Of a stretch of 64,000 nt of DNA, positions 1-7,364 are shown piece after piece. Under the pieces are notes generated by a model, which was not told the origin of the DNA, made no database searches, and worked only from the letters and a program-made list of their open reading frames with translations. Both the position numbers and the translations under genes were made by a program. This stretch comes from Paenibacillus xylanivorans (GTDB lineage Bacteria; Bacillota; Bacilli; Paenibacillales; Paenibacillaceae), in NCBI RefSeq assembly GCF_001280595.1, contig NZ_LITU01000070.1:495442-559441 (forward strand), in the 5' to 3' direction. Numbering within the stretch: the first letter of the stretch is position 1; each line of letters opens with the position of its first letter.

Positions 1-1085
1 ACCTGACAACTGGGGAAGAATTCGAAGATACGTTCGACAAGCTGATCGTGACAACCGGTTCATGGCCTGTCGTACCGAAGCTGGAAGGCATCGAAATGGA
101 CAACATTTTACTTTGCAAAAACTACAATCATTCCAATACCATCATTGAAAAAGCGAAGGGCGCCAAACGCATTACCGTGGTTGGAGCAGGTTACATCGGC
201 ATTGAGTTGGTGGAGGCTTTCCAAATGAACGGCAAGGAAGTTACACTGATCGATAGCGTGGACCGGATTCTGAACAAATATTTGGACCCCGAGTTTACGG
301 ATGCCATTGAAGAAACGTTGACTGGACGCGGCATTAAGCTGGCTTTGGGCCAAACGGTGCAGAAATTTACCGGAGAGAATGGTAAAGTGAACAAGGTCAT
401 TACATCCAAGGGAGAGTTCGAGACCGACCTCGTTATTCTGTGCATTGGTTTCCGTCCAAATACCGAACTGCTCAAAGGCCAGGTGGATATGCTGCCTAAC
501 GGCGCAATCATCGTAGATAAATATATGCAAACCAGCCAGAAAGACGTCTTCGCTGCTGGAGACAGCTGTGCAATTCATTACAACCCAACAGGCAAGGCAG
601 CGTACATTCCGCTGGCAACCAACGCAGTGCGGATGGGTACACTCGTAGCGCGAAACCTAATTCGTCCTACGACACAGTACATGGGTACACAAGGCACATC
701 AGGTATCAAAATTTACGAACAAAATATTGCAGGTACAGGTCTGACGGAAACATCTGCTGCGGATGAGGGTCTGGTGGTTGAAGCAGTAACGCTTGAAGAT
801 GCTTACCGTCCGGAGTTCATGCCAACAGCAGAGAAGCTGCTGCTCAAAGTGATCTATGAACAGGCTACCCGCCGCATTGTTGGCGCACAGATCATGTCAC
901 AGGCAGATCTGACACAGTCGATCAATACGATCTCTGTCTGCATTCAGAACAACATGACGGTAGATGAGTTAGCCTTCATCGACTTCTTCTTCCAGCCACA
1001 TTACAACAAACCGTGGAACTTCCTGAACTCGGCTGGTCTTGAGGCGTTACCTCCAGTAGATGTAAAAACACCAGCGATGGTATAA
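1..1085 (+). CDS. nox: NADH oxidase (FAD/NAD(P)-disulfide oxidoreductase family), 5'-truncated
   Basis: The reading frame is open from the window edge, so the N-terminus (first FAD motif and the redox-active Cys of this family) is missing. What remains has the family's order: the LIVTTGSWP strand, the NAD-binding GxGxxG stretch VVGAGYIGIELVEAF, a second FAD motif ending in VFAAGDSC, and a C-terminal dimerisation domain rich in aromatic residues (IDFFFQPHYNKPWNFL). This pattern fits water-forming NADH oxidase, a cytosolic flavoprotein that reoxidises NADH with O2. CoA-disulfide reductase is the main alternative and cannot be excluded without the N-terminus. A strong terminator follows, so it is not cotranscribed with the next gene. 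Confidence 0.85.
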   Translation, partial: LTTGEEFEDTFDKLIVTTGSWPVVPKLEGIEMDNILLCKNYNHSNTIIEKAKGAKRITVVGAGYIGIELVEAFQMNGKEVTLIDSVDRILNKYLDPEFTDAIEETLTGRGIKLALGQTVQKFTGENGKVNKVITSKGEFETDLVILCIGFRPNTELLKGQVDMLPNGAIIVDKYMQTSQKDVFAAGDSCAIHYNPTGKAAYIPLATNAVRMGTLVARNLIRPTTQYMGTQGTSGIKIYEQNIAGTGLTETSAADEGLVVEAVTLEDAYRPEFMPTAEKLLLKVIYEQATRRIVGAQIMSQADLTQSINTISVCIQNNMTVDELAFIDFFFQPHYNKPWNFLNSAGLEALPPVDVKTPAMV

Positions 1086-1106
1086 CTGATACTGCTGATA
1101 TATATG

Positions 1107-1140
1107 AGAACTGCCGCATCCTGCGGTAGTTCTTTTTGTT
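1107..1140 (+). terminator. Rho-independent terminator after nox
   Basis: A 12-bp stem (1107-1118 with 1122-1133, one G-U pair) around a TCC loop is followed by a T run. It ends the NADH oxidase transcript. Confidence 0.9.
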
Positions 1141-1227
1141 TTCTGAGATTGTCTTGAGGTCTTGAGGTAGTATCCTCTCTGATGGAAGTGTGGTCACGCT
1201 GGAAGGGATGGCACAGTTTTCAGACTT

Positions 1228-1270
1228 TGTGATAAAAGTAACAAACCTCTTGAAACCTTCGCGATACAAT
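1228..1270 (+). promoter_or_regulatory. Fnr/Crp-type site and -10 box of the formate/nitrite channel gene
   Basis: TGTGA-N6-TAACA at 1228-1243 (wider arms TTTGTGA / TAACAAA) matches the Fnr/Crp palindrome with one mismatch. A -10-like TACAAT lies at 1265-1270 with no good -35. If transcription starts near 1277, the palindrome centre (1235.5) is at -41.5, the class II activator position. That geometry suggests activation by Fnr under oxygen limitation; the regulator is inferred. Confidence 0.55.
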
Positions 1271-1331
1271 GAACATATCAACAATACAAGTTGATTTATG
1301 ATGTTTATGAACTGTGAAGGAGAGGATCGTT

Positions 1332-2183
1332 ATGGCAGCAAAAACACCTCTTGAGGTTGCACAATATACGGCGCATACGGGGATGAAGAAAGCTCAAAAT
1401 CCGGTGTCCTCCGTATTGATACTCAGTTTTCTGGCAGGCGCTTTTATTGCGCTCGGATTTCTGCTGGATATTCGGGTCATTGCCTCTGCTCCGGCCGAAT
1501 GGGGCAGTTTGGTTAATCTGATTGGTGCAGCAGTGTTCCCGGTAGGTTTAATGTTGGTGCTGATTGGCGGCGGGGAACTGCTGACAGGCAATATGATGGC
1601 TGTTCCACTCGCGACGATCGCACGCAAACTATCCGCAGGCAGCATGTTGAAGAATCTCACCTTAGTAACTATAGGTAATTTCCTCGGAGCGCTTTTTGTG
1701 GCGTATGCGTTTGGACATGTGCTCGGTCTGACTGGAGAGGGGGCCTATTTGACCAAAGTGGTTGATATGGCTGGACACAAGCTGGATGACAGCTTCCTTC
1801 AGGCTTTTATATCCGGGATCGGGTGTAACTGGCTGGTAGCTCTTGCGGTGTGGCTGTCCTATGCATCGGATACGATGAGTGGCAAGGTACTGGGCATTTG
1901 GTTTCCAACGATGGCCTTTGTGGCTATTGGATTCCAGCACGTTGTCGCCAACATGTTCCTGATTCCAGCGGCGATCTTCGAAGGGCATTATTCTTGGGGA
2001 CAATATGTCATGAATTTCATTCCGGTATGGCTTGGTAATCTGACGGGAGGGGCGCTGTTTGTAGCAGCTGCTTACTGGATGGTGTATCTACGCAAACATG
2101 AGCCGGAAGTGAAGCCTGAGGTGGCAATAGCGGCCCAACCTGTGGAGACGGAAGCCAGACCAATGTGGAGCAAGCAGGCGTAG
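1332..2183 (+). CDS. Formate/nitrite transporter (FNT) family channel
   Basis: A 283-aa polytopic membrane protein of usual FNT length. The signature FLAGAFIALGFLL lies in the first helix and PVGLMLVLIGGGELLTGN in the second, and the GIGCNWLVALAVWLS stretch is also typical. FNT proteins form pentamers that move formate, nitrite or hydrosulfide across the membrane. ATG 1332 was chosen because AAGGAGAGG lies 6-7 bases upstream; an upstream GTG would sit before that ribosome site. The substrate cannot be told from sequence. The molybdopterin oxidoreductase next door and the Fnr-like site suggest anaerobic formate or nitrite handling. Confidence 0.9.
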   Translation: MAAKTPLEVAQYTAHTGMKKAQNPVSSVLILSFLAGAFIALGFLLDIRVIASAPAEWGSLVNLIGAAVFPVGLMLVLIGGGELLTGNMMAVPLATIARKLSAGSMLKNLTLVTIGNFLGALFVAYAFGHVLGLTGEGAYLTKVVDMAGHKLDDSFLQAFISGIGCNWLVALAVWLSYASDTMSGKVLGIWFPTMAFVAIGFQHVVANMFLIPAAIFEGHYSWGQYVMNFIPVWLGNLTGGALFVAAAYWMVYLRKHEPEVKPEVAIAAQPVETEARPMWSKQA

Positions 2184-2254
2184 CGGTAATTTGCCGAGTC
2201 CCCAAGTTATAATCTTGGTACGGGTTCAAAAAACGAGTGTAAAGTAAACAGCAA

Positions 2255-2324
2255 AAGGCGATTCTGATCTCGCTCAAGTCATGGCGGTCTGCTGTGATGG
2301 ACGGGAAAGGAATCGTCTTTTTAA
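2255..2324 (+). terminator. Probable terminator after the FNT gene
   Basis: AAGGCGATTC (2255-2264) pairs with GAATCGTCTT (2310-2319, one G-U), followed by TTTT. The 45-base loop is unusually long and may hold further structure. Confidence 0.6.
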
Positions 2325-2346
2325 TGTAAAAATATCCACGCAAAAT

Positions 2347-2397
2347 AAATTCGCCATGACAAGGTTCGGGGGAACGAAACCTGTTCATGGCGAATTT
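2347..2397. repeat. Perfect 13-bp inverted repeat with nested stem
   Basis: AAATTCGCCATGA (2347-2359) is perfectly complementary to 2385-2397. An inner AGGTTCG / CGAAACCT stem (2362-2368 with 2375-2382, one bulge) closes on a G-rich loop. No T run follows, so it is not a standard terminator. It could be an RNA element or a protein-binding palindrome. Confidence 0.7.
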
Positions 2398-2620
2398 CGG
2401 GAGTGGTCCATGATATGGCATGAGGAGGAAGTGGGGAAACACTAGCCTAATGCCTTATTTTTAATTTACCCCTGAATTTGGGGATTGAATCAAGTGGCAA
2501 AAAGATTTTTTTCAGAAAATTTGGAGCGGCTGTGGCGATGAAAAAAGATTGTTCTCTTTACGCGATTACTATGAAGAAGATATGATATGAGGATAGCTTT
2601 GAAGGGGGAGGGACTTGTAT

Positions 2621-4684
2621 ATGATCGATCAGGAGAATGGCGTATTTCCGGCGGTTTGCCCGCTTGATTGTCCGGATACTTGCGGCCTGCTGCTTCATAA
2701 GGAGAACGGTAAAATCGTGAAGGTAGCGGGTAACCCGGACCATCCGATTACAAAAGGCGCCATCTGTAACAAGGTCCGAAATATGACGGAGCGGGTGTAT
2801 CACCCGGAGCGGCTGCAATATCCGATGCGACGTATCGGAGCCAAGGGCGAGGGGCAGTTCGAGCGAATCAGCTGGGATGAAGCCATCAGCGAGATTACGA
2901 CGAAATTCAGTTCGCTGTCGGATACCTACGGACCGGAGAGTATTCTGCCATACAGCTTCTATGGAAACATGGGCATTCTTGGTGTGGATGGCATGGATCG
3001 TCGATTTTTCAATGCGCTCGGTGCAAGCAAGCTGGAACAGACGATCTGTAATGCGGCCGGAAATACCGGCTGGAAATATACGATGGGTGCGAACCGGGGA
3101 ACACTTCCCGAGGATACGGAGCATGCAGATGTCATTTTGGTGTGGGGAGGCAACATCGTCAGCACGAATATGCATCAGGTTGTTCTGGCCGAGAAAGCCC
3201 GCAAGAAGGGAGCCCAAATCGTCGTCATCGATGTTCATCGCAATCGGACCGCCCAATGGGGAGACTGGTTCATTCCACTCTACCCAGGCACAGACAGCGC
3301 ACTGGCACTCGGATTAATGCACGTACTGTTCGAGCAGGGACTGACTAATGAGGCCTTTATGCAAAAGTATACTGTCGGCCATGAGGCACTGCGTGATCAT
3401 GTCCGCAGCTACACCCCTGAGCGCGTTGCACGTATTACAGGCGTACCGGAAGCGGACATCGTGAAGCTGGCTGAGCTGTATGGCAACGCACAGGCCGCCC
3501 ATATTCATATCGGCAATGGCCTACAGCATCACGACAACGGTGGCATGAACGTGCGCAGCGTAGCCTGTCTGCCTGCCATTACAGGCCAGTGGCTGAAGCG
3601 CGGCGGTGGCGCCATTCGTACCAACAGCTACGCGAGCACCAATAGCGATGCGCTCGAGCGTCCGGAGCTGCGTCAGAACCCGGAGCCGCGCGTGGTGAAC
3701 ATGAACCGGATTGGTGAAGCACTGCTGGAAGCGGAGCAGCCGATCCGGGCGTTGATGGTCTATTGCAGCAATCCACTGGTGGTGGCACCGGATACCGAGC
3801 GAGTGGAGCGAGGTTTTGCACGGGAGGATCTATTCACGATTGTCCATGATCTGTTCCTGACGGATACGGCGAAGTACGCGGATATTGTGCTGCCTGCGAC
3901 GTCTTCATTCGAAACGACAGATCTGTATACGTCCTACTGGCATCAGTATGTCCATTTGCAAGAGCCAGTCATTGCGCCTTTGGGTGAGAGCAAGAGTAAT
4001 GTTGAATTGTTTTCCCTGCTTGGACAGGCGATGGGTTATGACCCGGAGATTTTCTGTGAGACACCGGAACAGATGATAGAGGAAGCGCTCGAGGGTACGG
4101 GCAATCCCTACATGAACGGAGTAACATTGGAAGGGTTGAAGCAGCATCATTTCGTTAAGCTGGATATGTCTTCACATAATTCATATTTGGATCAGCTGCC
4201 CACACCTTCGGGGAAAATCGAGCTGTACTCGGAAACGATGGCTCAGCGAGGATTGCCTCCGTTACCTACGTACAGTGCACTGGTTGAAGGGTATGACGGG
4301 GAGAACCCGGCTGGACCTGCGGACGTCTATCCGCTGATGTTTCTGTCGCCACCGAACCATAATTTCTTGAATTCCACCTTTGCCAATTCGGCCAAACATC
4401 AACGCTTGGAGAAGATGCCGCTATTGCAAATGCACCCGGAGGACGCCGCTCACAGACAGGTGGAGGACGGGGATGCGGTGGTCGTATGGAATGACCGTGG
4501 CCGGATCGAACTGACCGCCAAGGCGAGTGAGTCCATGCTGCCAGGAACAGTAATCAGCCAAGGCCTATGGTGGGATGGCAATGGCAAAAAACAGCGGGCG
4601 AACTCGCTCACGTCCAATCGACTGTCTGACATGGGCAACGGGGCTACATTCTTCTCGGCCACTGTTGAAGTGAAGCGTCAATGA
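2621..4684 (+). CDS. Molybdopterin (bis-MGD) oxidoreductase, YoaE/YyaE-like
   Basis: A 687-aa member of the DMSO-reductase superfamily. The N-terminus carries the 4Fe-4S pattern CPLDCPDTC with a fourth Cys in GAICNK, then the Mo-bisPGD catalytic domain and a C-terminal dinucleotide-binding beta-barrel (from about residue 560, PLMFLSPPNHNFLN). There is no Tat or Sec signal, so it is probably cytosolic. A Cys in TICNAAGN is a possible Mo ligand. ATG 2621 is preferred over TTG 2615 because GGGGGAGG is 9 bases away. It resembles B. subtilis YoaE/YyaE, whose substrate I do not know. The adjacent FNT gene makes formate or nitrogen-oxide chemistry plausible, but that is inference. Confidence 0.85.
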   Translation: MIDQENGVFPAVCPLDCPDTCGLLLHKENGKIVKVAGNPDHPITKGAICNKVRNMTERVYHPERLQYPMRRIGAKGEGQFERISWDEAISEITTKFSSLSDTYGPESILPYSFYGNMGILGVDGMDRRFFNALGASKLEQTICNAAGNTGWKYTMGANRGTLPEDTEHADVILVWGGNIVSTNMHQVVLAEKARKKGAQIVVIDVHRNRTAQWGDWFIPLYPGTDSALALGLMHVLFEQGLTNEAFMQKYTVGHEALRDHVRSYTPERVARITGVPEADIVKLAELYGNAQAAHIHIGNGLQHHDNGGMNVRSVACLPAITGQWLKRGGGAIRTNSYASTNSDALERPELRQNPEPRVVNMNRIGEALLEAEQPIRALMVYCSNPLVVAPDTERVERGFAREDLFTIVHDLFLTDTAKYADIVLPATSSFETTDLYTSYWHQYVHLQEPVIAPLGESKSNVELFSLLGQAMGYDPEIFCETPEQMIEEALEGTGNPYMNGVTLEGLKQHHFVKLDMSSHNSYLDQLPTPSGKIELYSETMAQRGLPPLPTYSALVEGYDGENPAGPADVYPLMFLSPPNHNFLNSTFANSAKHQRLEKMPLLQMHPEDAAHRQVEDGDAVVVWNDRGRIELTAKASESMLPGTVISQGLWWDGNGKKQRANSLTSNRLSDMGNGATFFSATVEVKRQ

Positions 4685-4757
4685 TTGTGCTTGCACAAAG
4701 GGGCATTTCAGGTAAGATGAACAATGGATAGATCGTAAGCAGAATGCAAAGAGCAAG

Positions 4758-4785
4758 ATTCAAAATTCAGAATTCAAAATTCAAA
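4758..4785. repeat. Four tandem heptamers (ATTCAAA-type)
   Basis: ATTCAAA, ATTCAGA, ATTCAAA and ATTCAAA follow each other without gaps in the spacer before the MFS gene. This is a short low-complexity tandem repeat with no evident function. Confidence 0.8.
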
Positions 4786-4875
4786 TGGCCTTCGCTCTGG
4801 CTAATCATGCTGTCAGGGCAAGGGTCTATTTTTTATGGCAATAGGCTTTTTGAAGTACTAAGGAGAATATACAAG

Positions 4876-6102
4876 ATGATGAGATGGCTGGATACGTATC
4901 CAAAAGAAGTGAAAATATTTTTGCTGGCAAGTCTGGTCAATGCGACAGGCAGTGCCTTAATGTGGCCGTTGACCACGATGTATGTATTTGACGAGCTTGG
5001 GCGCACGATGGCTAACGCCGGGTTTGTCATTCTGATTCAGTCGCTGGGTGGTATCTTTGGGCAATTGCTCGGAGGTGCACTGTACCACCGGGTGGGCGTC
5101 AAGAAGCTGATCATCGGATCGCTGGCGTTAAACGCTGTGGGTCTGTTTGCTCTGCCGTGGATCAGCGCGTATTGGGTTATATTTATATGTGCAATGGGCT
5201 GGATCGGCCTGTTCAGTTCATTGTCGCTGCCAGCGATTCAAGCCTTTATCGGCTTTCGGTTTGCGGAGCGACGCGGGGAATTGTTCAATGTGATCTATGT
5301 CGCCAACAATATCGGTGTGGCGATTGGTACAGCGCTCAGTGGTTTCCTGGCGGACTTTTCCTATCACCTCAGCTTTGTACTGAACGGGGTGACTTCGGCC
5401 GGATTTGCGATCTTCTTCTGGTATTATCTGTCGCGGGTAGATCCGGATCAGGGTGAAGTGCATCTGACGAAACGCAAAACGGTTCAAGGTGGACCAGGCG
5501 TCTGGGCGCTGCTGGGCAACACCAGATTATATCTGTTTATGAGCCTGGGCGTGCTGTTCCTGCTGTTCGGTAATTCCATCTGGAATACAGGCGTGTCCCC
5601 GTATATTATTTCCGAGGGTATGGAGAAAAGAATGTACGGCCTGCTCTGGACTCTGAACGGAGTACTGATCTTTGTGGGACAGCCCTTCACCAACTGGGTG
5701 AAGCGCACGATGGCGCGTACATCGACCGCTCAGATGACCGCAAGTGCGGTGTTCTATGGATTGGCCTACATCGTCATGATCACCATGTACAGCTATCCAG
5801 GTATGGTGCTTGCGATGGTACTGGCTACCTTTGGGGAAATGCTGATCTCACCTGCTACCCCGGCATTCATCTCAGAGCATGCAGGAAGATCGGCACCCTT
5901 CTACATCGGGATATCCGGTGGAATCGGTGCGGTCGGCCGGGTTATCGGACCGTATGCTATGGGCGTCATGTACGACAAACAGGGATTGATTCCTGTAGCG
6001 TGGCTGGCGACTGTCACGGCGGGCATTGCGGTGCTTGGTTTTGTACTTCATGCGGTGCTGAACCGCAATCGTGAAGTGAAGGAGTACGGATTGGACGCTT
6101 AG
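4876..6102 (+). CDS. MFS transporter, 12-helix efflux-type
   Basis: A 408-aa protein, almost entirely hydrophobic helices, starting MMRWLDTYPKEVKIF. The loop between helices 2 and 3 carries GGALYHRVGVKK, a variant of the MFS motif GxLaDrxGrrk. The cytoplasmic loop after helix 6 is about 30 residues. ATG 4876 is chosen because AAGGAGAA lies 9 bases before it; the longer frame from 4744 encodes an N-terminus derived from the heptamer repeat and is not credible. The substrate is unknown; drug or metabolite export driven by protons is usual for the family. Confidence 0.85.
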   Translation: MMRWLDTYPKEVKIFLLASLVNATGSALMWPLTTMYVFDELGRTMANAGFVILIQSLGGIFGQLLGGALYHRVGVKKLIIGSLALNAVGLFALPWISAYWVIFICAMGWIGLFSSLSLPAIQAFIGFRFAERRGELFNVIYVANNIGVAIGTALSGFLADFSYHLSFVLNGVTSAGFAIFFWYYLSRVDPDQGEVHLTKRKTVQGGPGVWALLGNTRLYLFMSLGVLFLLFGNSIWNTGVSPYIISEGMEKRMYGLLWTLNGVLIFVGQPFTNWVKRTMARTSTAQMTASAVFYGLAYIVMITMYSYPGMVLAMVLATFGEMLISPATPAFISEHAGRSAPFYIGISGGIGAVGRVIGPYAMGVMYDKQGLIPVAWLATVTAGIAVLGFVLHAVLNRNREVKEYGLDA

Positions 6103-6195
6103 CCTCTTTGCACTAATCGATATAAGGAAGGGAGAAGACAGGTGGGAGTGGAGGAAAAGCCACTTTAATCTGTCTGATCTTTCCGTAAATTTAAA

Positions 6196-6224
6196 TTGAC
6201 AAAAAAATCTTTTTATGCTATAAT
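6196..6224 (+). promoter_or_regulatory. Consensus sigma-A promoter of the methyltransferase gene
   Basis: TTGACA (6196-6201), a 17-bp spacer, then TATAAT (6219-6224) with an extended TGC just upstream. This is a full consensus promoter and should be very strong. Transcription would start near 6231. Confidence 0.9.
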
Positions 6225-6252
6225 TTAAATATAAATAAATTCCGTATATACT

Positions 6253-6288
6253 AAGGTTCTCCTGGCCAGGGGGACCTTATTTTTGTTT
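6253..6288 (+). terminator. Terminator-like hairpin in the methyltransferase leader
   Basis: An 11-bp stem (6253-6263 with 6268-6278, two G-U pairs), a GGCC loop and ATTTTTGTTTG. It lies between the strong promoter and the ribosome site, so it should cut expression unless it is relieved. This suggests transcription attenuation. Confidence 0.75.
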
Positions 6289-6305
6289 GTACGGGAGGGT
6301 AAAAC

Positions 6306-7220
6306 ATGAAGCAAAATGAGTCCAGCATTACATCCTTGATTTCGGCTTTTGGCCGAGCCTACCACTGCCAATACGACACACCTCTTATTTTCGATGATTA
6401 TATAGCCAAAGAGCTTATCACTCCTCACGAGTTTTCGGATATCGGAGAGAATATGATTCAAGGCATCCATTTTTTCAACCCGGACATGGCTCACCAGCTC
6501 AAGGACGACCCGGATACGATTCTAAAATGGATTACCCAAGTACAATTATCTCCAATAACACTGGCTCGGGCTGCCTATTGTGAGCCTGTACTGCTTCATG
6601 AAGTCGCTTTGGGATTGAAGCAGGTTGTTATTCTTGGCGCAGGGATGGATACATTTGCTTTGAGACATCCGGAATTGGAGGACACTCTGGAACTATTTGA
6701 AGTGGATTATCCGGCCACTCAGCAATTCAAGAAGGAGCGGCTGCATCAGGCCAAGCTGATCATTCCGGGCAATCTTCATTTTGTGCCAATGGATTTTACC
6801 CGTGAGCCTTCGTATGAAAGTTTGACTAATGGAGGTTTGGAGAAGTTGAAGACGCTGGTTACTCTGCTGGGTGTTTCGTATTATTTGACGAAAGAAAATC
6901 TCTCCAACTTGCTTCGACATGTATTTTCGGGCCTTCCAACGGGAAGCTCCATTGTCCTGGATTATGCAGATGAACATCTCTTTGAGGAAAAAGGAAGGTT
7001 TAACCGGGTTGAAAATATGGTTAAGATGGCTGCAATGGGGGGCGAGCCGATGCAATCCTGCTTCACTTATGAGGAAATGGAGCGGTTATTGGCCGATGTT
7101 GGACTTCTCATATATGAGCATCTATCGCCGGAGGACATACAGGAACGATATTTCAGCAATCGCACAGATGACTTGTCAGCCTTCGAAACAAACCATTTCA
7201 TTCATGCGGTGAAAAAATAA
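6306..7220 (+). CDS. Class I SAM-dependent methyltransferase, LCM/YktD-like family
   Basis: A 304-aa protein with the SAM-binding motif VVILGAGMDTFALRHP at about residue 105 and the acidic EVDYPATQQFK that follows it. Both are typical of the leucine carboxymethyltransferase-like group often annotated as small-molecule or polyketide O-methyltransferases. The C-terminal stretch DDLSAFETNHFIHAVKK closes the fold. It is monocistronic, with its own strong promoter and attenuator-like leader and a terminator behind. The combination of consensus promoter and leader terminator suggests inducible expression. The substrate is unknown. Confidence 0.85.
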   Translation: MKQNESSITSLISAFGRAYHCQYDTPLIFDDYIAKELITPHEFSDIGENMIQGIHFFNPDMAHQLKDDPDTILKWITQVQLSPITLARAAYCEPVLLHEVALGLKQVVILGAGMDTFALRHPELEDTLELFEVDYPATQQFKKERLHQAKLIIPGNLHFVPMDFTREPSYESLTNGGLEKLKTLVTLLGVSYYLTKENLSNLLRHVFSGLPTGSSIVLDYADEHLFEEKGRFNRVENMVKMAAMGGEPMQSCFTYEEMERLLADVGLLIYEHLSPEDIQERYFSNRTDDLSAFETNHFIHAVKK

Positions 7221-7223
7221 AAC

Positions 7224-7254
7224 CCTATTCCTGATGTGATCATCACAGAATAGG
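7224..7254 (+). terminator. Hairpin directly after the methyltransferase stop
   Basis: CCTATTC (7224-7230) pairs with GAATAGG (7248-7254) around an inner GATG-TGAT-CATC stem. It lacks a T run and may stabilise the 3' end. Confidence 0.5.
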
Positions 7255-7265
7255 ATCTGAATAAG

Positions 7266-7310
7266 AAAGGGATGCCCCATAGTCATTAACATGACGGGGC
7301 ATCCCTTTTT
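7266..7310. terminator. Bidirectional terminator between convergent genes
   Basis: GGGATGCCCC (7269-7278) pairs with GGGGCATCCC (7296-7305), with A residues before and a T run after. It can serve both the methyltransferase (+) and the ABC transporter (-). Confidence 0.9.
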
Positions 7311-7364
7311 GGCGTTAATACTGATTGTCTAACGAATCAAGCACAAGCTATTCGTGCGAAATTT

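Larger units (their letters stand above)
2184..2620. other. Gene-free 437-bp region with several strong hairpins
   Basis: No credible ORF is seen on either strand. The region holds a terminator-like hairpin (2255-2324), a long inverted repeat (2347-2397) and a weaker GGCAT...ATGCC hairpin followed by a T-rich stretch near 2418-2462. The density of structure ahead of a molybdoenzyme gene would suit an RNA regulatory leader, but I cannot match it to a known riboswitch by eye. Confidence 0.5.

Noticed and set aside
4744..4875. 44-residue N-terminal extension of the MFS protein
   Set aside because: It would be translated from the heptamer repeat and a hydrophobic stretch without a ribosome site; the start at 4876 has a good one.
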